A DNA stretch of 64,000 nucleotides from NCBI RefSeq assembly GCF_900116665.1, contig NZ_FPBK01000012.1, positions 88,412 through 152,411 of the forward strand. Direction: 5' to 3'. The position numbers and the translations under genes are program-made. A model generated the notes under the pieces. The model was not told where the DNA came from. It worked only from the letters and a program-made list of their open reading frames with translations, and did not search any database. Shown here piece by piece: positions 14,376-23,569 of the stretch (within the stretch, counting starts at the first letter, position 1; every line of letters begins with the position of its first letter). This DNA is from Pustulibacterium marinum. GTDB lineage: Bacteria > Bacteroidota > Bacteroidia > Flavobacteriales > Flavobacteriaceae.

Positions 14376-15401
14376 ATGAAAGATATTGAAAAACAATTAC
14401 TTAAAGATTTTCAAGGAGAACGAAAGTTTCTTTTAAAGAAGCGTATTTTTTCTTCTGTGGAAAGCTACAAGCGCAAAAAACGATTGAAAAGATTTTCTTG
14501 GGCAGCATCGTTCGTGCTTGCTTTGGGAATTGGAGGCTATGTATTCTATTCACAAGAACAAGCGTTTGATAACGAGATTTACGTAGATGCATTGGAAAAT
14601 GTAAAAGTAGATACTACGAAGAACGTAAGTTTGGTGCTTGCAGATCAAACGTTGAGCGTTGCAGAGAAAGATTCTGTAATTTCTTATACAGGAAAGAACA
14701 ATGAAATATTGGTAGGAGATTCCAAAGTAAAAGAAGATAAAGTAGCGCTGAATACGCTGGTAGTACCTTATGGAAGAAGAACCAAATTACAGCTGATAGA
14801 TGGAACCAATGTTTGGCTTAATGCAGGTTCTCGGTTGGTATACCCTTCTGTATTCAAAGGAAAGAAAAGAATTGTTTATTTAGAAGGGGAAGCAGCGTTT
14901 GATGTAGCGCATGATAAAGAACATCCTTTTATAGTCATGGCAAAAGACCAGGAAATAGAAGTCTTAGGAACTGTTTTTAATGTGAGTAGTTATAAAGATG
15001 AGCCGTTTATAAAAACAGCTTTGAAAAGTGGAAGTGTAAAGATCAGCTATCAAGCTGGTGATTATATAAGTCATAAAGAATCGGTTACCATTAAACCTGG
15101 AGAAATAGCAAGCTACAGCAGGTCTGAAGCTAGTATGAACACAGCGAAAGGAAATGTAGACAATCACTTTTTATGGAGAGATGGTTTGATTGTTTTCAAG
15201 AATGATGAATTTGAGTATATAGTCACCAGACTGTCACGCTATTACAATGTACCTGTGAAGTTGCAAAATACAGCAAGAGAACACCAAACGTTTTCGGGAT
15301 ATTTAGACTTGAAAAATACAGTAGAAGAGGTGTTAGATGTTATTAAAGAATCCTCTTCATTTACATACAAAAAAGAAGAAAATGAAATTCTAATAGAATA
15401 A
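14376..15401 (+). CDS. FecR-type anti-sigma factor
   Basis: 341 residues from the ATG at 14376; a GTG three codons upstream is possible but less likely. The cytoplasmic N-terminus (KDIEKQLLKDFQGERKFLLK) is followed by one transmembrane helix (WAASFVLALGIGGYVFYS, about 44-61). The periplasmic FecR domain has VVPYGRRTKLQLIDGTNVWL, SRLVYPSVFKGKKRIVYLEG, EAAFDVAHDKEHPFIV and VLGTVFNVSSY. A C-terminal DUF4974 module (NDEFEYIVTRLSRYYNVPVK, GYLDLKNTVEEVLDVI) is expected to contact the STN domain of the SusC protein. It should hold the sigma factor inactive until a signal arrives. Confidence 0.9.
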   Translation: MKDIEKQLLKDFQGERKFLLKKRIFSSVESYKRKKRLKRFSWAASFVLALGIGGYVFYSQEQAFDNEIYVDALENVKVDTTKNVSLVLADQTLSVAEKDSVISYTGKNNEILVGDSKVKEDKVALNTLVVPYGRRTKLQLIDGTNVWLNAGSRLVYPSVFKGKKRIVYLEGEAAFDVAHDKEHPFIVMAKDQEIEVLGTVFNVSSYKDEPFIKTALKSGSVKISYQAGDYISHKESVTIKPGEIASYSRSEASMNTAKGNVDNHFLWRDGLIVFKNDEFEYIVTRLSRYYNVPVKLQNTAREHQTFSGYLDLKNTVEEVLDVIKESSSFTYKKEENEILIE

Positions 15402-15469
15402 AGTAATCAATTAACCAATTAAAATGTCAAACTATCTGCCTATGAAGCAAGGATTATCATCATAAAAAA

Positions 15470-15498
15470 ACCGAAAGATGTTGGCCGCATCCTTCGGT
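15470..15498 (+). promoter_or_regulatory. Hairpin in the leader of the SusC gene
   Basis: ACCGAA-ag-ATG-ttggccg-CAT-cc-TTCGGT folds into an interrupted stem 57 bp upstream of the SusC start. No T tract follows, so it is not a typical terminator. It may be an mRNA processing or stability element separating regulator from transporter expression. Confidence 0.5.
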
Positions 15499-15554
15499 GT
15501 AAGATTATTAATACTACAGCAAATAAGTAATACTAATTAACAATTCACGAATTT

Positions 15555-18500
15555 ATGAATAAATATCATATTAGTTTCCCTATTGGGGAACAAAAACTTG
15601 ATGTCAAAAAATATGTCATAGTTTTTATGAGAGTATTTTTACTTTTAATTACCATTGGACTCGGTTCAGTATTTGGAAATAATTCGTACGCACAGAAATT
15701 AAACATTGATGTGAATGAAGTTTCTATTACTGACTTTTTTGAAGAAATTCAAAAAAATAGCGAATACGTTTTCTTTTATAAAGATGATGTACTCGACACT
15801 TCGTATACAGTATCGCTCAAAGCAGAAGATGCTACTATAGAATCAGTTTTAACGCAAGCTTTTAAAGCGTTACCGCTTAGCTATGCCGTAAAGGGCAGAC
15901 AAATAGTGGTAAAACGCAAGGAAGCTGTAGCTACAGCTATGAAGGTAACCAAACAAGGAGTTTTAGTTTCTGGTTTGGTAACTTCAGAATCAGATGGCAT
16001 GCCGCTTATGGGAGCCACCGTTATGGAAAAGGGAACTACCAACGGAACTACCACAGATTTTGATGGAAACTATAGCATTGCTGTTTCCAGTGAAGATGCG
16101 GTTTTGGTCATCACCTTTATGGGATTTGTAAAACAAGAAATCACTGTAGGAGATCAAACCGAAATAAACGTAGTACTAAAAGAAGATTTTTCACAATTAG
16201 ACGATGTAGTAGTTGTGGGGTATGGTACACAGAAAAAAGAAGATGTTACCGGAGCTGTAAGTGAGGTGAAATCTGAAGATATTGTGCGTACAGCTTCTAC
16301 AACAACAGCCGGAGCTTTGGCTGGTAAAGTACAAGGGGTTACCATTAGAGCAAAAGATGCACGTCCAGGGCGTGGTGCTTCCGTAGAAATTCGTAACATG
16401 GGAAATCCGTTGTTTGTCATTGATGGAGTAGCCTATGGCGGACAAACCGGAAATGACTGGGTACAATCCTCCAACGTTAGCGGAAATGATATTTTCAATT
16501 CTTTGAATATGGAGGATATTGAAAGTATTACTATCTTGAAAGATGCGTCTGCTGCGGTTTATGGTATGCGTGCAGCCAATGGAGTAGTATTGGTAACTAC
16601 CAAAAAAGGTAGTAAAAATAAAGATGCGCGTGTAAATGTAAATGGTTACTACGGATGGCAAAACTTAACACGTTTTCCAGATTTAGCAAATGCAGCACAG
16701 TATACAAGAGGTTTGGTAGAAGCCGCTCAAAATGAAGGCCGTGATCCTAACGAAGTATTTACACCAGAAGAGTTAGCCAAGTGGCAAGCGGGTACAGAAC
16801 CGGGCTATCAAGGATATGATTATTATGATCTTACCATGCGTAAGAACATTCCACAATACCATATCAACGCTAATGTAACCGGAGGAACAGAGCGTGTAAG
16901 CTACTACATGTCTGTAGCCAATACAACACAAGAGGCATTAATTGAAGATTTTAAATACGGAAGAACAAATCTTCAGGTAAATTTGGAATCTAATGTTACT
17001 GAAAACTTTAGCCTAGGAACACAAATTAGTGCTAGAGAAGAAAAAACAGAAGATGTTGGGTTACCAGGTGGTGACGGATATTTTGCAGCAATTTTAGGAA
17101 TGTTCAGTAATATTCCTACAGTAGGGCCATATGCCAATGATAATCCAGAGTATATAAACCATACCAGAGACTATTCACGAAACCCGGCATTGTTCAAAAG
17201 AGATATTGCTGGTTACAAAGATAATTTAACGCGAAATGCAAACGTAAACTTGTATGCAAAATATAAGTTTGATTTTGGCTTAAACGTAAAGGGTACAGCT
17301 TCTTACAATTATACCAATGGAAAGTTTGATGGTTTTCAATATAGATATGACGTGTATACCTATAGAGGAGATGACGTGTATGAAAGAACCGGCGGTGTAG
17401 ACGGTGGTTGGAGATATCAAACAGAAAGAGAAGTATTGGCTCGTTTCTATCAATTACAATTTGACTATTCTAAAGATTTTGGAGATCACTCCATAGCAGT
17501 GGTAGCTGCGTATGAGCGTTCAGATTATGAGAAGGATTATTTATCAGTAGGAACCAATCCATCTAACGATTATTTACCATTGTTAGAATATGATAAAATG
17601 AATTCATTTAGTGATTGGTGGGATTACGAAGCACGTGTAGGATATATTGGAAAAGTAAACTATAACTACAAGAAAAAGTACTTAGTAGAATTATTAGGAA
17701 GATATGATGGTTCTTATCTATACCCTCCGGGACACCGTTACGGATTTTTCCCTGGTGCTTCACTAGGTTGGAAGGTTTCAGAAGAGCCATTCTTTGAAAA
17801 ACTAACCGGTGTTATCAATAGTTTTAAATTTAGAACTTCCGTAGGGCAAACTGGTATGGAACAAGGTATAGGTATGTTTGATTATTTACCGGGCTATACT
17901 TGGAATAGTGGAGGAGCAGTTTTAGACGGTACGTATGTAACAGGTATGCAACCGAGAGGTTTACCGGTAACCAACTTGTCTTGGGTTAAGAACACCAACG
18001 CAAACATAGGTATAGATGTAGCCATGTTTGATAGTAAATTAACAGCAACTACCGATGTTTTCTGGATCAGAAGAACCGGTATTCCTGGGCAACGCTATGA
18101 TGTACTATTACCTAGTGAGGTTGGATATTCTTTACCAAACGAAAACTTAGGTAAAAATGGATACAATGGGGTAGAAGGAATTTTAACCTATAAAGATTTT
18201 GTAGGTGACCTTAGCTATAGCGTGAGTGGAAACTTTACATTTTCTAGATTTAGAAACATAGAGTCTTATAAGCCTCGTTTTGGTAATTCGTATGACGAAT
18301 ACCGCAATTCAGCTGAAAACAGATACGGAGGTATTTGGTGGGGATATCAAGTTGTAGGTCGTTTCGAAAGTCAGGAAGAGATAGATAACTATGGTATAAA
18401 TAATGATGGACAGAACAATACTACTCAATTACCGGGTGACTTTATTTACAAAGATGTAAACGGTGACGGTGTCATCAACTATTTAGATGAAAGACCAATA

Positions 18501-19025
18501 GGATACCCAACAGGGTGGTCGCCAATGATGTCTTTTGGTGGTAACATCAATTTAAACTTTAAAGGATTTGATTTAAATGTAGATTTCTCTGGAGGAGCAA
18601 TGCAGTCTTGGTTTCAGGATTACGAGCTTAGAAATGCATTTCACGCAGGAGGAAATTCACCAGCATACTTGTTAACAGATCGTTGGCACAGAGCAGATCC
18701 GTATGATCCAAATAGTGAGTGGATTCCAGGAAAATATCCAGCTATAAGAAACGGAAATTCGGGTCCTAATGCACGTAATAGCGATTTTTGGCTACACAAT
18801 GTTCGTTTTCTTCGTATTAGAAATTTGGAAGTTGGGTATACCATTCCAACAACCTTCACAGAGAAAATCAACATTCAAAAAGTTCGTGTGTATCTAAGCG
18901 GATCTAACTTGGTTTCCTTTGATAATGTAAAAGATTATCAAATTGATCCAGAGATAGAAGCAAGAGCGGCAGTTGTATACCCAACGCAGCGTACCATTTT
19001 AGCCGGATTTAACTTAACCTTTTAA
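15555..19025 (+). CDS. SusC/RagA-type TonB-dependent transporter with STN domain
   Basis: 1156 residues. An N-terminal helix/signal (RVFLLLITIGLGSVFGNNSY) is followed by an STN domain (about 50-115: INEVSITDFFEEIQ-like region with YVFFYKDDVL and SVLTQAFKALPLSYAV), a carboxypeptidase-D-like beta domain (about 137-212: GMPLMGATVMEKGTTNGTTT, DFDGNYSI), the plug (DDVVVVGYGTQKKEDVTGAV, NPLFVIDGVAYGG, SITILKDASAAVYGMRAANG) and a 22-strand barrel ending in a C-terminal aromatic (GFNLTF). It imports oligosaccharides across the outer membrane with SusD as lid. The STN domain marks it as the signal sensor for the sigma/anti-sigma pair upstream. Confidence 0.95.
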   Translation: MNKYHISFPIGEQKLDVKKYVIVFMRVFLLLITIGLGSVFGNNSYAQKLNIDVNEVSITDFFEEIQKNSEYVFFYKDDVLDTSYTVSLKAEDATIESVLTQAFKALPLSYAVKGRQIVVKRKEAVATAMKVTKQGVLVSGLVTSESDGMPLMGATVMEKGTTNGTTTDFDGNYSIAVSSEDAVLVITFMGFVKQEITVGDQTEINVVLKEDFSQLDDVVVVGYGTQKKEDVTGAVSEVKSEDIVRTASTTTAGALAGKVQGVTIRAKDARPGRGASVEIRNMGNPLFVIDGVAYGGQTGNDWVQSSNVSGNDIFNSLNMEDIESITILKDASAAVYGMRAANGVVLVTTKKGSKNKDARVNVNGYYGWQNLTRFPDLANAAQYTRGLVEAAQNEGRDPNEVFTPEELAKWQAGTEPGYQGYDYYDLTMRKNIPQYHINANVTGGTERVSYYMSVANTTQEALIEDFKYGRTNLQVNLESNVTENFSLGTQISAREEKTEDVGLPGGDGYFAAILGMFSNIPTVGPYANDNPEYINHTRDYSRNPALFKRDIAGYKDNLTRNANVNLYAKYKFDFGLNVKGTASYNYTNGKFDGFQYRYDVYTYRGDDVYERTGGVDGGWRYQTEREVLARFYQLQFDYSKDFGDHSIAVVAAYERSDYEKDYLSVGTNPSNDYLPLLEYDKMNSFSDWWDYEARVGYIGKVNYNYKKKYLVELLGRYDGSYLYPPGHRYGFFPGASLGWKVSEEPFFEKLTGVINSFKFRTSVGQTGMEQGIGMFDYLPGYTWNSGGAVLDGTYVTGMQPRGLPVTNLSWVKNTNANIGIDVAMFDSKLTATTDVFWIRRTGIPGQRYDVLLPSEVGYSLPNENLGKNGYNGVEGILTYKDFVGDLSYSVSGNFTFSRFRNIESYKPRFGNSYDEYRNSAENRYGGIWWGYQVVGRFESQEEIDNYGINNDGQNNTTQLPGDFIYKDVNGDGVINYLDERPIGYPTGWSPMMSFGGNINLNFKGFDLNVDFSGGAMQSWFQDYELRNAFHAGGNSPAYLLTDRWHRADPYDPNSEWIPGKYPAIRNGNSGPNARNSDFWLHNVRFLRIRNLEVGYTIPTTFTEKINIQKVRVYLSGSNLVSFDNVKDYQIDPEIEARAAVVYPTQRTILAGFNLTF

Positions 19026-19037
19026 TCAAAACAAGCA

Positions 19038-20897
19038 ATGAAGAAACTAGTTATATCAGCAGCATTAGTAATAGCATTCTTTACATTTTCATGTAATGAT
19101 GAAGAATGGCTAGAGAGAGATCCACAAAACATTATTTCAGACGAACAATTATGGAATGATCCTGCCCTTATAAATTCATTAATGGCAAACTATTATAATA
19201 GATTACCCACATTACTAGGGGTTTTCAATACTGGTGGGATGACAGAGACAGACGAGGCCATGTGGTCTGGTCACTGGGATTCCAATTGGCATAATAACTT
19301 TGAATACGGAGATAATTATGGTAGTTATTGGGATTACGGGTTTATTAGAGATATCAACCTTGCTTTGGATAATATAGACCAGTATAGTACCGATATTTCA
19401 GAAGAACAAAAAGCCTTGTATCAATCAGAATTAAGATTCATTAGAGCCTTTGTATATTTTGAATTGGTAAAACGTATGGGAGGTGTTCCGTTGGTTACAG
19501 AACAATTAATTTATGACTATAGTGGAGACCCTTCAAACCTTCAAATTCCTAGATCTAAAGAATATGAGGTGTATGATTTTATTTATGATGAGTTGGAGGC
19601 TATTAAAGGAAGTCTTGCAGCCAACAACGCTAGTAAAACAAGAGCCAATACCTATGTAGCACTTGCATTGGAGAGTAGAGCTATGTTGTATGCCGGGTCT
19701 TTAGCAAAGTATAACAATTTAATGTCAGCCTCTATTTCCCTACCGGGAGAAGAGGTAGGTATCCCTGCAGATATGGCAGATGGGTATTATACCAAATCAC
19801 TGGCCGCTTCGCAAGAAATAATCAATAGTGGAGCCTATGCTTTGTATGACTTAAACCCTGATAAGGCTACTAACTTTTATGAAATGCTTATAGAAAAAAG
19901 TAGCTCTGAGGTTATTTTTGCGAAAGATTATGAATTGAGCTTAAAAACACACTCATTTACCTACGAGAATATCCCTAGAACATTATCAGAAGATAATGAA
20001 AAGCAATGTATGATATCTCCATCGTTAAGTTTGGTAGAAAGTTTTGAATACCTTGACGGGTCAGAAGGAACGCTACAAACAATGGATAGTGACGGGAACT
20101 ATATTGTTTATGATGAAATAGATGATATTTTTGATAATAAAGATCCAAGATTAGCAGGAACCGTATTGTATGGTGGTTCTAGTTTCAAAGGAGCGCCATT
20201 AAGTATTTTAGCCGGAGTTGCAGATTGGAACGAGGATACTCAAAGCTATGATTTTCTTACCTCACCAAATTTAGGAGGCAACTATGAAACAGATGCTGGT
20301 GGAGATGGAGGTTTAATGACCGGTTTTGATGGCCCAAAAGACAATACTCAGAATGTGAGTAATACAGGATTCTATCTTAGAAAATTTGTGAGTGAAGGTC
20401 CTGGTGCTAGTATTAGAGGAGTTTTAGCAGATAATTGGTGGCCTTGGTTTAGAGCAGGTGAAATCTATTTAAATGCTACAGAAGCTGCTTATGAATTGGG
20501 GCAAGAAGGTATTGCTTTAGAATATATCAATGCTGTAAGAGAACGTGCAGGATTTGAAGCAAATAGCTTAACAAGTCTTAGTAATGATATTATTAGACAT
20601 GAACGTCGCGTAGAATTGGCTTTTGAAGATCATAGATATTTCGATTTAAAAAGATGGAGAGTTGCTCACGAAATTTGGAATGGTGATCAAAACGATGACA
20701 ATGCTATGGTAAGAGGTATTTACCCATACCGTATTGTACGCCCAGGACATCCTGATAATAATAAATATATCTATAGAAGAATTGAACCAACACGTTTTAT
20801 GAGAGCAAGATTCTTCCGTTTTGCGAATTACTATTCGTTGATAGATCAGGGAATCTTAAATAACAATCCGTTATTGGTTAAAAATCCATTCCATTAA
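19038..20897 (+). CDS. SusD-like substrate-binding lipoprotein
   Basis: 619 residues. The lipobox FFTFSC places the lipidated cysteine at 19, then NDEEWLERDPQN. SusD signatures are present: ELRFIRAFVYFELVKRMGGV in the N-terminal TPR region, SRAMLYAGSLAKYN, and the C-terminal RAGEIYLNATEAAYELG, YINAVRERAG and RRVELAFEDHRYFDLKRWR. It starts 12 bp after the SusC stop. It acts as the surface lid and glycan-binding partner of SusC. The length is somewhat above the usual 500-550, with extra loops around 330-440. Confidence 0.95.
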   Translation: MKKLVISAALVIAFFTFSCNDEEWLERDPQNIISDEQLWNDPALINSLMANYYNRLPTLLGVFNTGGMTETDEAMWSGHWDSNWHNNFEYGDNYGSYWDYGFIRDINLALDNIDQYSTDISEEQKALYQSELRFIRAFVYFELVKRMGGVPLVTEQLIYDYSGDPSNLQIPRSKEYEVYDFIYDELEAIKGSLAANNASKTRANTYVALALESRAMLYAGSLAKYNNLMSASISLPGEEVGIPADMADGYYTKSLAASQEIINSGAYALYDLNPDKATNFYEMLIEKSSSEVIFAKDYELSLKTHSFTYENIPRTLSEDNEKQCMISPSLSLVESFEYLDGSEGTLQTMDSDGNYIVYDEIDDIFDNKDPRLAGTVLYGGSSFKGAPLSILAGVADWNEDTQSYDFLTSPNLGGNYETDAGGDGGLMTGFDGPKDNTQNVSNTGFYLRKFVSEGPGASIRGVLADNWWPWFRAGEIYLNATEAAYELGQEGIALEYINAVRERAGFEANSLTSLSNDIIRHERRVELAFEDHRYFDLKRWRVAHEIWNGDQNDDNAMVRGIYPYRIVRPGHPDNNKYIYRRIEPTRFMRARFFRFANYYSLIDQGILNNNPLLVKNPFH

Positions 20898-20917
20898 TCC
20901 ATTAAAATGTAATAGAT

Positions 20918-21595
20918 ATGAAAATTAGAAACTTATATATAGTAGGGTTGTTGGCAGGTTTACTGTTCACCAGCTGTGAAAATTACGATAATTTTGATGA
21001 ACCCAATGCAATGCTTTCCGGTAGAGTAGTGTATGAAGGCGAAGCAGTTGGAGTACGTAACAATGGAGCTAGGTTTGAACTTTGGCAAGATGGTTATGAA
21101 CTCAATAAAAGTATTGAAGTGTATATAGCACAAGATGGTACCTATTCAGCATCGTTATTCAATGGAGAATATAAAATGGTAAGAATAGCCGGAGCTCCAT
21201 GGGAAGCAGCGTTGCAAGATACGTTGGTCATCAATGTAAATGGCGGAACCACGTATGATGTACCTGTAACGCCATACTTTACTATAGAAAATGCATCTTT
21301 TGAAAATCAAGGTACTACTATAAATACTTCTTTTACCGTGAATCAAGTGGTTGAAGAAACCGGATTACAATCTGTAAATGTTTATTTTGGAACCAAGTAC
21401 CTTACAGATAGTAATTATAATGCCTCAGTATATCACGTGGACCTGGAAACTGTTACTCCAGGAACTGCAAATTCTATAGCTATTGATGTACCGGAAAATC
21501 TGTCAGACAGAGAATATGTATTCATGAGAATAGGCGTGAGATCTAATTCTTCCAATGAATACTATTACACACCGGTTGAAAAGATATACTTATAA
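20918..21595 (+). CDS. DUF3823 surface lipoprotein of the SusCD operon
   Basis: 225 residues. The lipobox LLFTSC gives Cys20, followed by ENYDNFDEP. The N-terminal beta domain (AMLSGRVVYEGEAVGVRNNG, FELWQDGYELNKSIEVYIAQ, DGTYSASLFNGEYKMV) and a C-terminal FN3-like half (TVNQVVEETGLQSVNVYFGT) fit DUF3823, which is regularly encoded third in SusCD operons. It is probably a surface glycan-binding protein. A strong terminator follows, so this gene closes the first transcription unit of the locus. Confidence 0.85.
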   Translation: MKIRNLYIVGLLAGLLFTSCENYDNFDEPNAMLSGRVVYEGEAVGVRNNGARFELWQDGYELNKSIEVYIAQDGTYSASLFNGEYKMVRIAGAPWEAALQDTLVINVNGGTTYDVPVTPYFTIENASFENQGTTINTSFTVNQVVEETGLQSVNVYFGTKYLTDSNYNASVYHVDLETVTPGTANSIAIDVPENLSDREYVFMRIGVRSNSSNEYYYTPVEKIYL

Positions 21596-21636
21596 ATTCG
21601 GATAGAGCGATCTATTAATAAATGTGTTTTTTACGT

Positions 21637-21683
21637 AAACCTGTTTGCAGGAATATTATTCCTGCATCAGGTTTAATTTTTTT
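21637..21683 (+). terminator. Strong terminator inside the polysaccharide locus
   Basis: AAACCTG..GCAGGAAT and ATTCCTGC..CAGGTTT form a two-part stem followed by AATTTTTTT. It separates the SusCD-DUF3823 genes from the enzymes, so the enzymes need readthrough or their own promoter. Confidence 0.9.
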
Positions 21684-21728
21684 AAATTAGCACAAAGTCA
21701 ATTTAACAAACAGCTAAACAACAAAACA

Positions 21729-23123
21729 ATGAAAAGAAACATGCTAACCGGTTTAGGAGTATTGTTGCTTGTTTTTGCCTCTTGTAAAGAAGAGAAAAAA
21801 GAAGCAAAAATGCTGAAACAACAAGAACAAACCGAAGTAAAAACAACCAATTTCACCCAATGGGCAGAAACGCCTCCTATGGGGTGGAATAGTTGGGATT
21901 GTTACGGACCCACAGTAACAGAGAAAGAGGTGAAAGCCAATACCGATTATATGGCAGAAAACCTGAAGTCATTTGGGTGGGAATACGTGGTTGTGGATAT
22001 CCGTTGGTTTGTAGAAAATACCAAAGCATCTGGTTACAATCAAACCGATCCTATTTATGTAATGGACGAATATGGCCGCTATCAACCGGCTACCAACAAG
22101 TTTCCTTCTGCAAAAGATGGGCAAGGGTTTAAGCCACTAGCAGATTATGTACATAGCAAAGGTTTAAAATTTGGAATCCATATTATGCGTGGTATTCCTG
22201 TAGAAGCTGTAAACAAAAAACTACTGATCAAAGGAACCGAAGGCATTACAGCAGACCAAATTTACTCTCCGGAAGAGCAGTGTAAATGGTTAACAGATAA
22301 TTATACGGTTGTAGCCGATAAACCGGGAGCTCAGGAATATTACAATTCTATTATGGAGTTGTATGCTTCGTGGGGTGTAGATTTTATTAAGATCGATGAC
22401 CTTTCGGCACCAATTTATCATCAAGGAGAAATTGATTTGATACGTAATGCGATTGATCAAACAGGAAGAGAAATTGTGTTAAGTACATCTCCGGGAGAAA
22501 CGCCTGTTGATGCTGCAGCACATGTAGACAGTCATGCAAACATGTGGAGAATGGTGAATGATGTTTGGGACGAATGGTGGCACATGAAACATCTAATTAA
22601 AACTTCTGAAGATTGGTATCCATACATTGGTGATGGCACTTGGCCAGATTGTGATATGATTCCTTTAGGTAGAATCTCTATTCGTGGGGAAAGAGGAGAA
22701 GATCGCATGACGCGTCTTACAAAGGAAGAGCAATACAGTTTAATGTCCTTTTTCACCATATTCAAATCTCCATTATTCTTTGGAGGAGATTTACCAAGTA
22801 ATGATGAGTTTACATTATCACTACTAACCAATAAGGACGTTTTGGAAATGCATGAAAAAGCAACTAATGTAAAACAAGTATTTCAAACTGAAGATGAACT
22901 TGCTGTAACTTCTAAAAATCCAGAAACTGGCGCAACCTATGTTGCTCTATTTAATTTAGGAGATAAGGAAGTAAAAACGGTTTCAGTAACATTGGAACAA
23001 TTAGGTCTTTCAGAAGAATTAAAAGCAACCAACCTATGGTCTGGAGAAGCTTTTGAATATTCAGGAAAAACTGTGGAAGCTTCTTTGAAACCACATGAAT
23101 CAATACTACTAAAACTACAGTAA
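21729..23123 (+). CDS. GH27 family glycoside hydrolase (alpha-galactosidase-like) lipoprotein
   Basis: 464 residues from the ATG at 21729. A longer frame opens at 21645 but crosses the terminator, and only the later start gives a signal peptide. The lipobox VFASC gives Cys19. The barrel begins with ETPPMGWNSWDCYGPTVTE, the GH27 hallmark. The nucleophile is Asp223 in VDFIKIDD, and the likely acid/base is Asp278 in MWRMVNDVWDEW. A C-terminal beta domain has ATYVALFNLGDKEVKTVSV. GH27 enzymes release alpha-galactose, alpha-N-acetylgalactosamine, beta-L-arabinopyranose or isomaltose depending on subfamily; this cannot be told here. It probably acts in the periplasm or at the surface. Confidence 0.9.
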   Translation: MKRNMLTGLGVLLLVFASCKEEKKEAKMLKQQEQTEVKTTNFTQWAETPPMGWNSWDCYGPTVTEKEVKANTDYMAENLKSFGWEYVVVDIRWFVENTKASGYNQTDPIYVMDEYGRYQPATNKFPSAKDGQGFKPLADYVHSKGLKFGIHIMRGIPVEAVNKKLLIKGTEGITADQIYSPEEQCKWLTDNYTVVADKPGAQEYYNSIMELYASWGVDFIKIDDLSAPIYHQGEIDLIRNAIDQTGREIVLSTSPGETPVDAAAHVDSHANMWRMVNDVWDEWWHMKHLIKTSEDWYPYIGDGTWPDCDMIPLGRISIRGERGEDRMTRLTKEEQYSLMSFFTIFKSPLFFGGDLPSNDEFTLSLLTNKDVLEMHEKATNVKQVFQTEDELAVTSKNPETGATYVALFNLGDKEVKTVSVTLEQLGLSEELKATNLWSGEAFEYSGKTVEASLKPHESILLKLQ

Positions 23124-23186
23124 AAATTGCCTTTTTAATAGATGAATAATCGGTTGGAATTCCAATCGAAGAATGTATTCATCCAA

Positions 23187-23227
23187 AACCTTCCAATAGT
23201 ATTTAATGCTGTTGGAAGGTTTTTTTA
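23187..23227 (+). terminator. Terminator after the GH27 gene
   Basis: AACCTTCCAA pairs exactly with TTGGAAGGTT across a 14-nt loop and is followed by a run of T. Confidence 0.9.
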
Positions 23228-23569
23228 TGACGTTTTACCAGGAACAGTCATGTAGCTGTTGAAAAATAAAATGATAATATGTGGTTTTAAAAAGCATATT
23301 CTTATGAAAAATATAAAATAAAGTATTTAAAATTATAAAAAAAGTATGCTTCATTTTGAAACATAAATAAAATGATGTAATATTGCTTCGGATATAAGCA
23401 ATAAGTGTGTTCTTTTCAAAATACTGTGCATGGATTTACTAAAAGGTTATCGCTGCGATTTTCGGGTTATATCGCAAATCTTTTATAAGTACGGTGATGA
23501 AACTACCTCCTTATTGTTGTGATGCGTTTAAAAAGGCGTATCAAAAAACAAATGGATAACTAACGAAGC
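23228..23569. other. Regulatory spacer before the second enzyme operon
   Basis: No gene. AT-rich to about 23400, then a less AT-rich part with GCTGCGATTTTCGGG and ATATCGCAAATC. It must hold the promoter of the TonB receptor-GH3 operon, but no canonical element pair was recognised. Confidence 0.4.
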
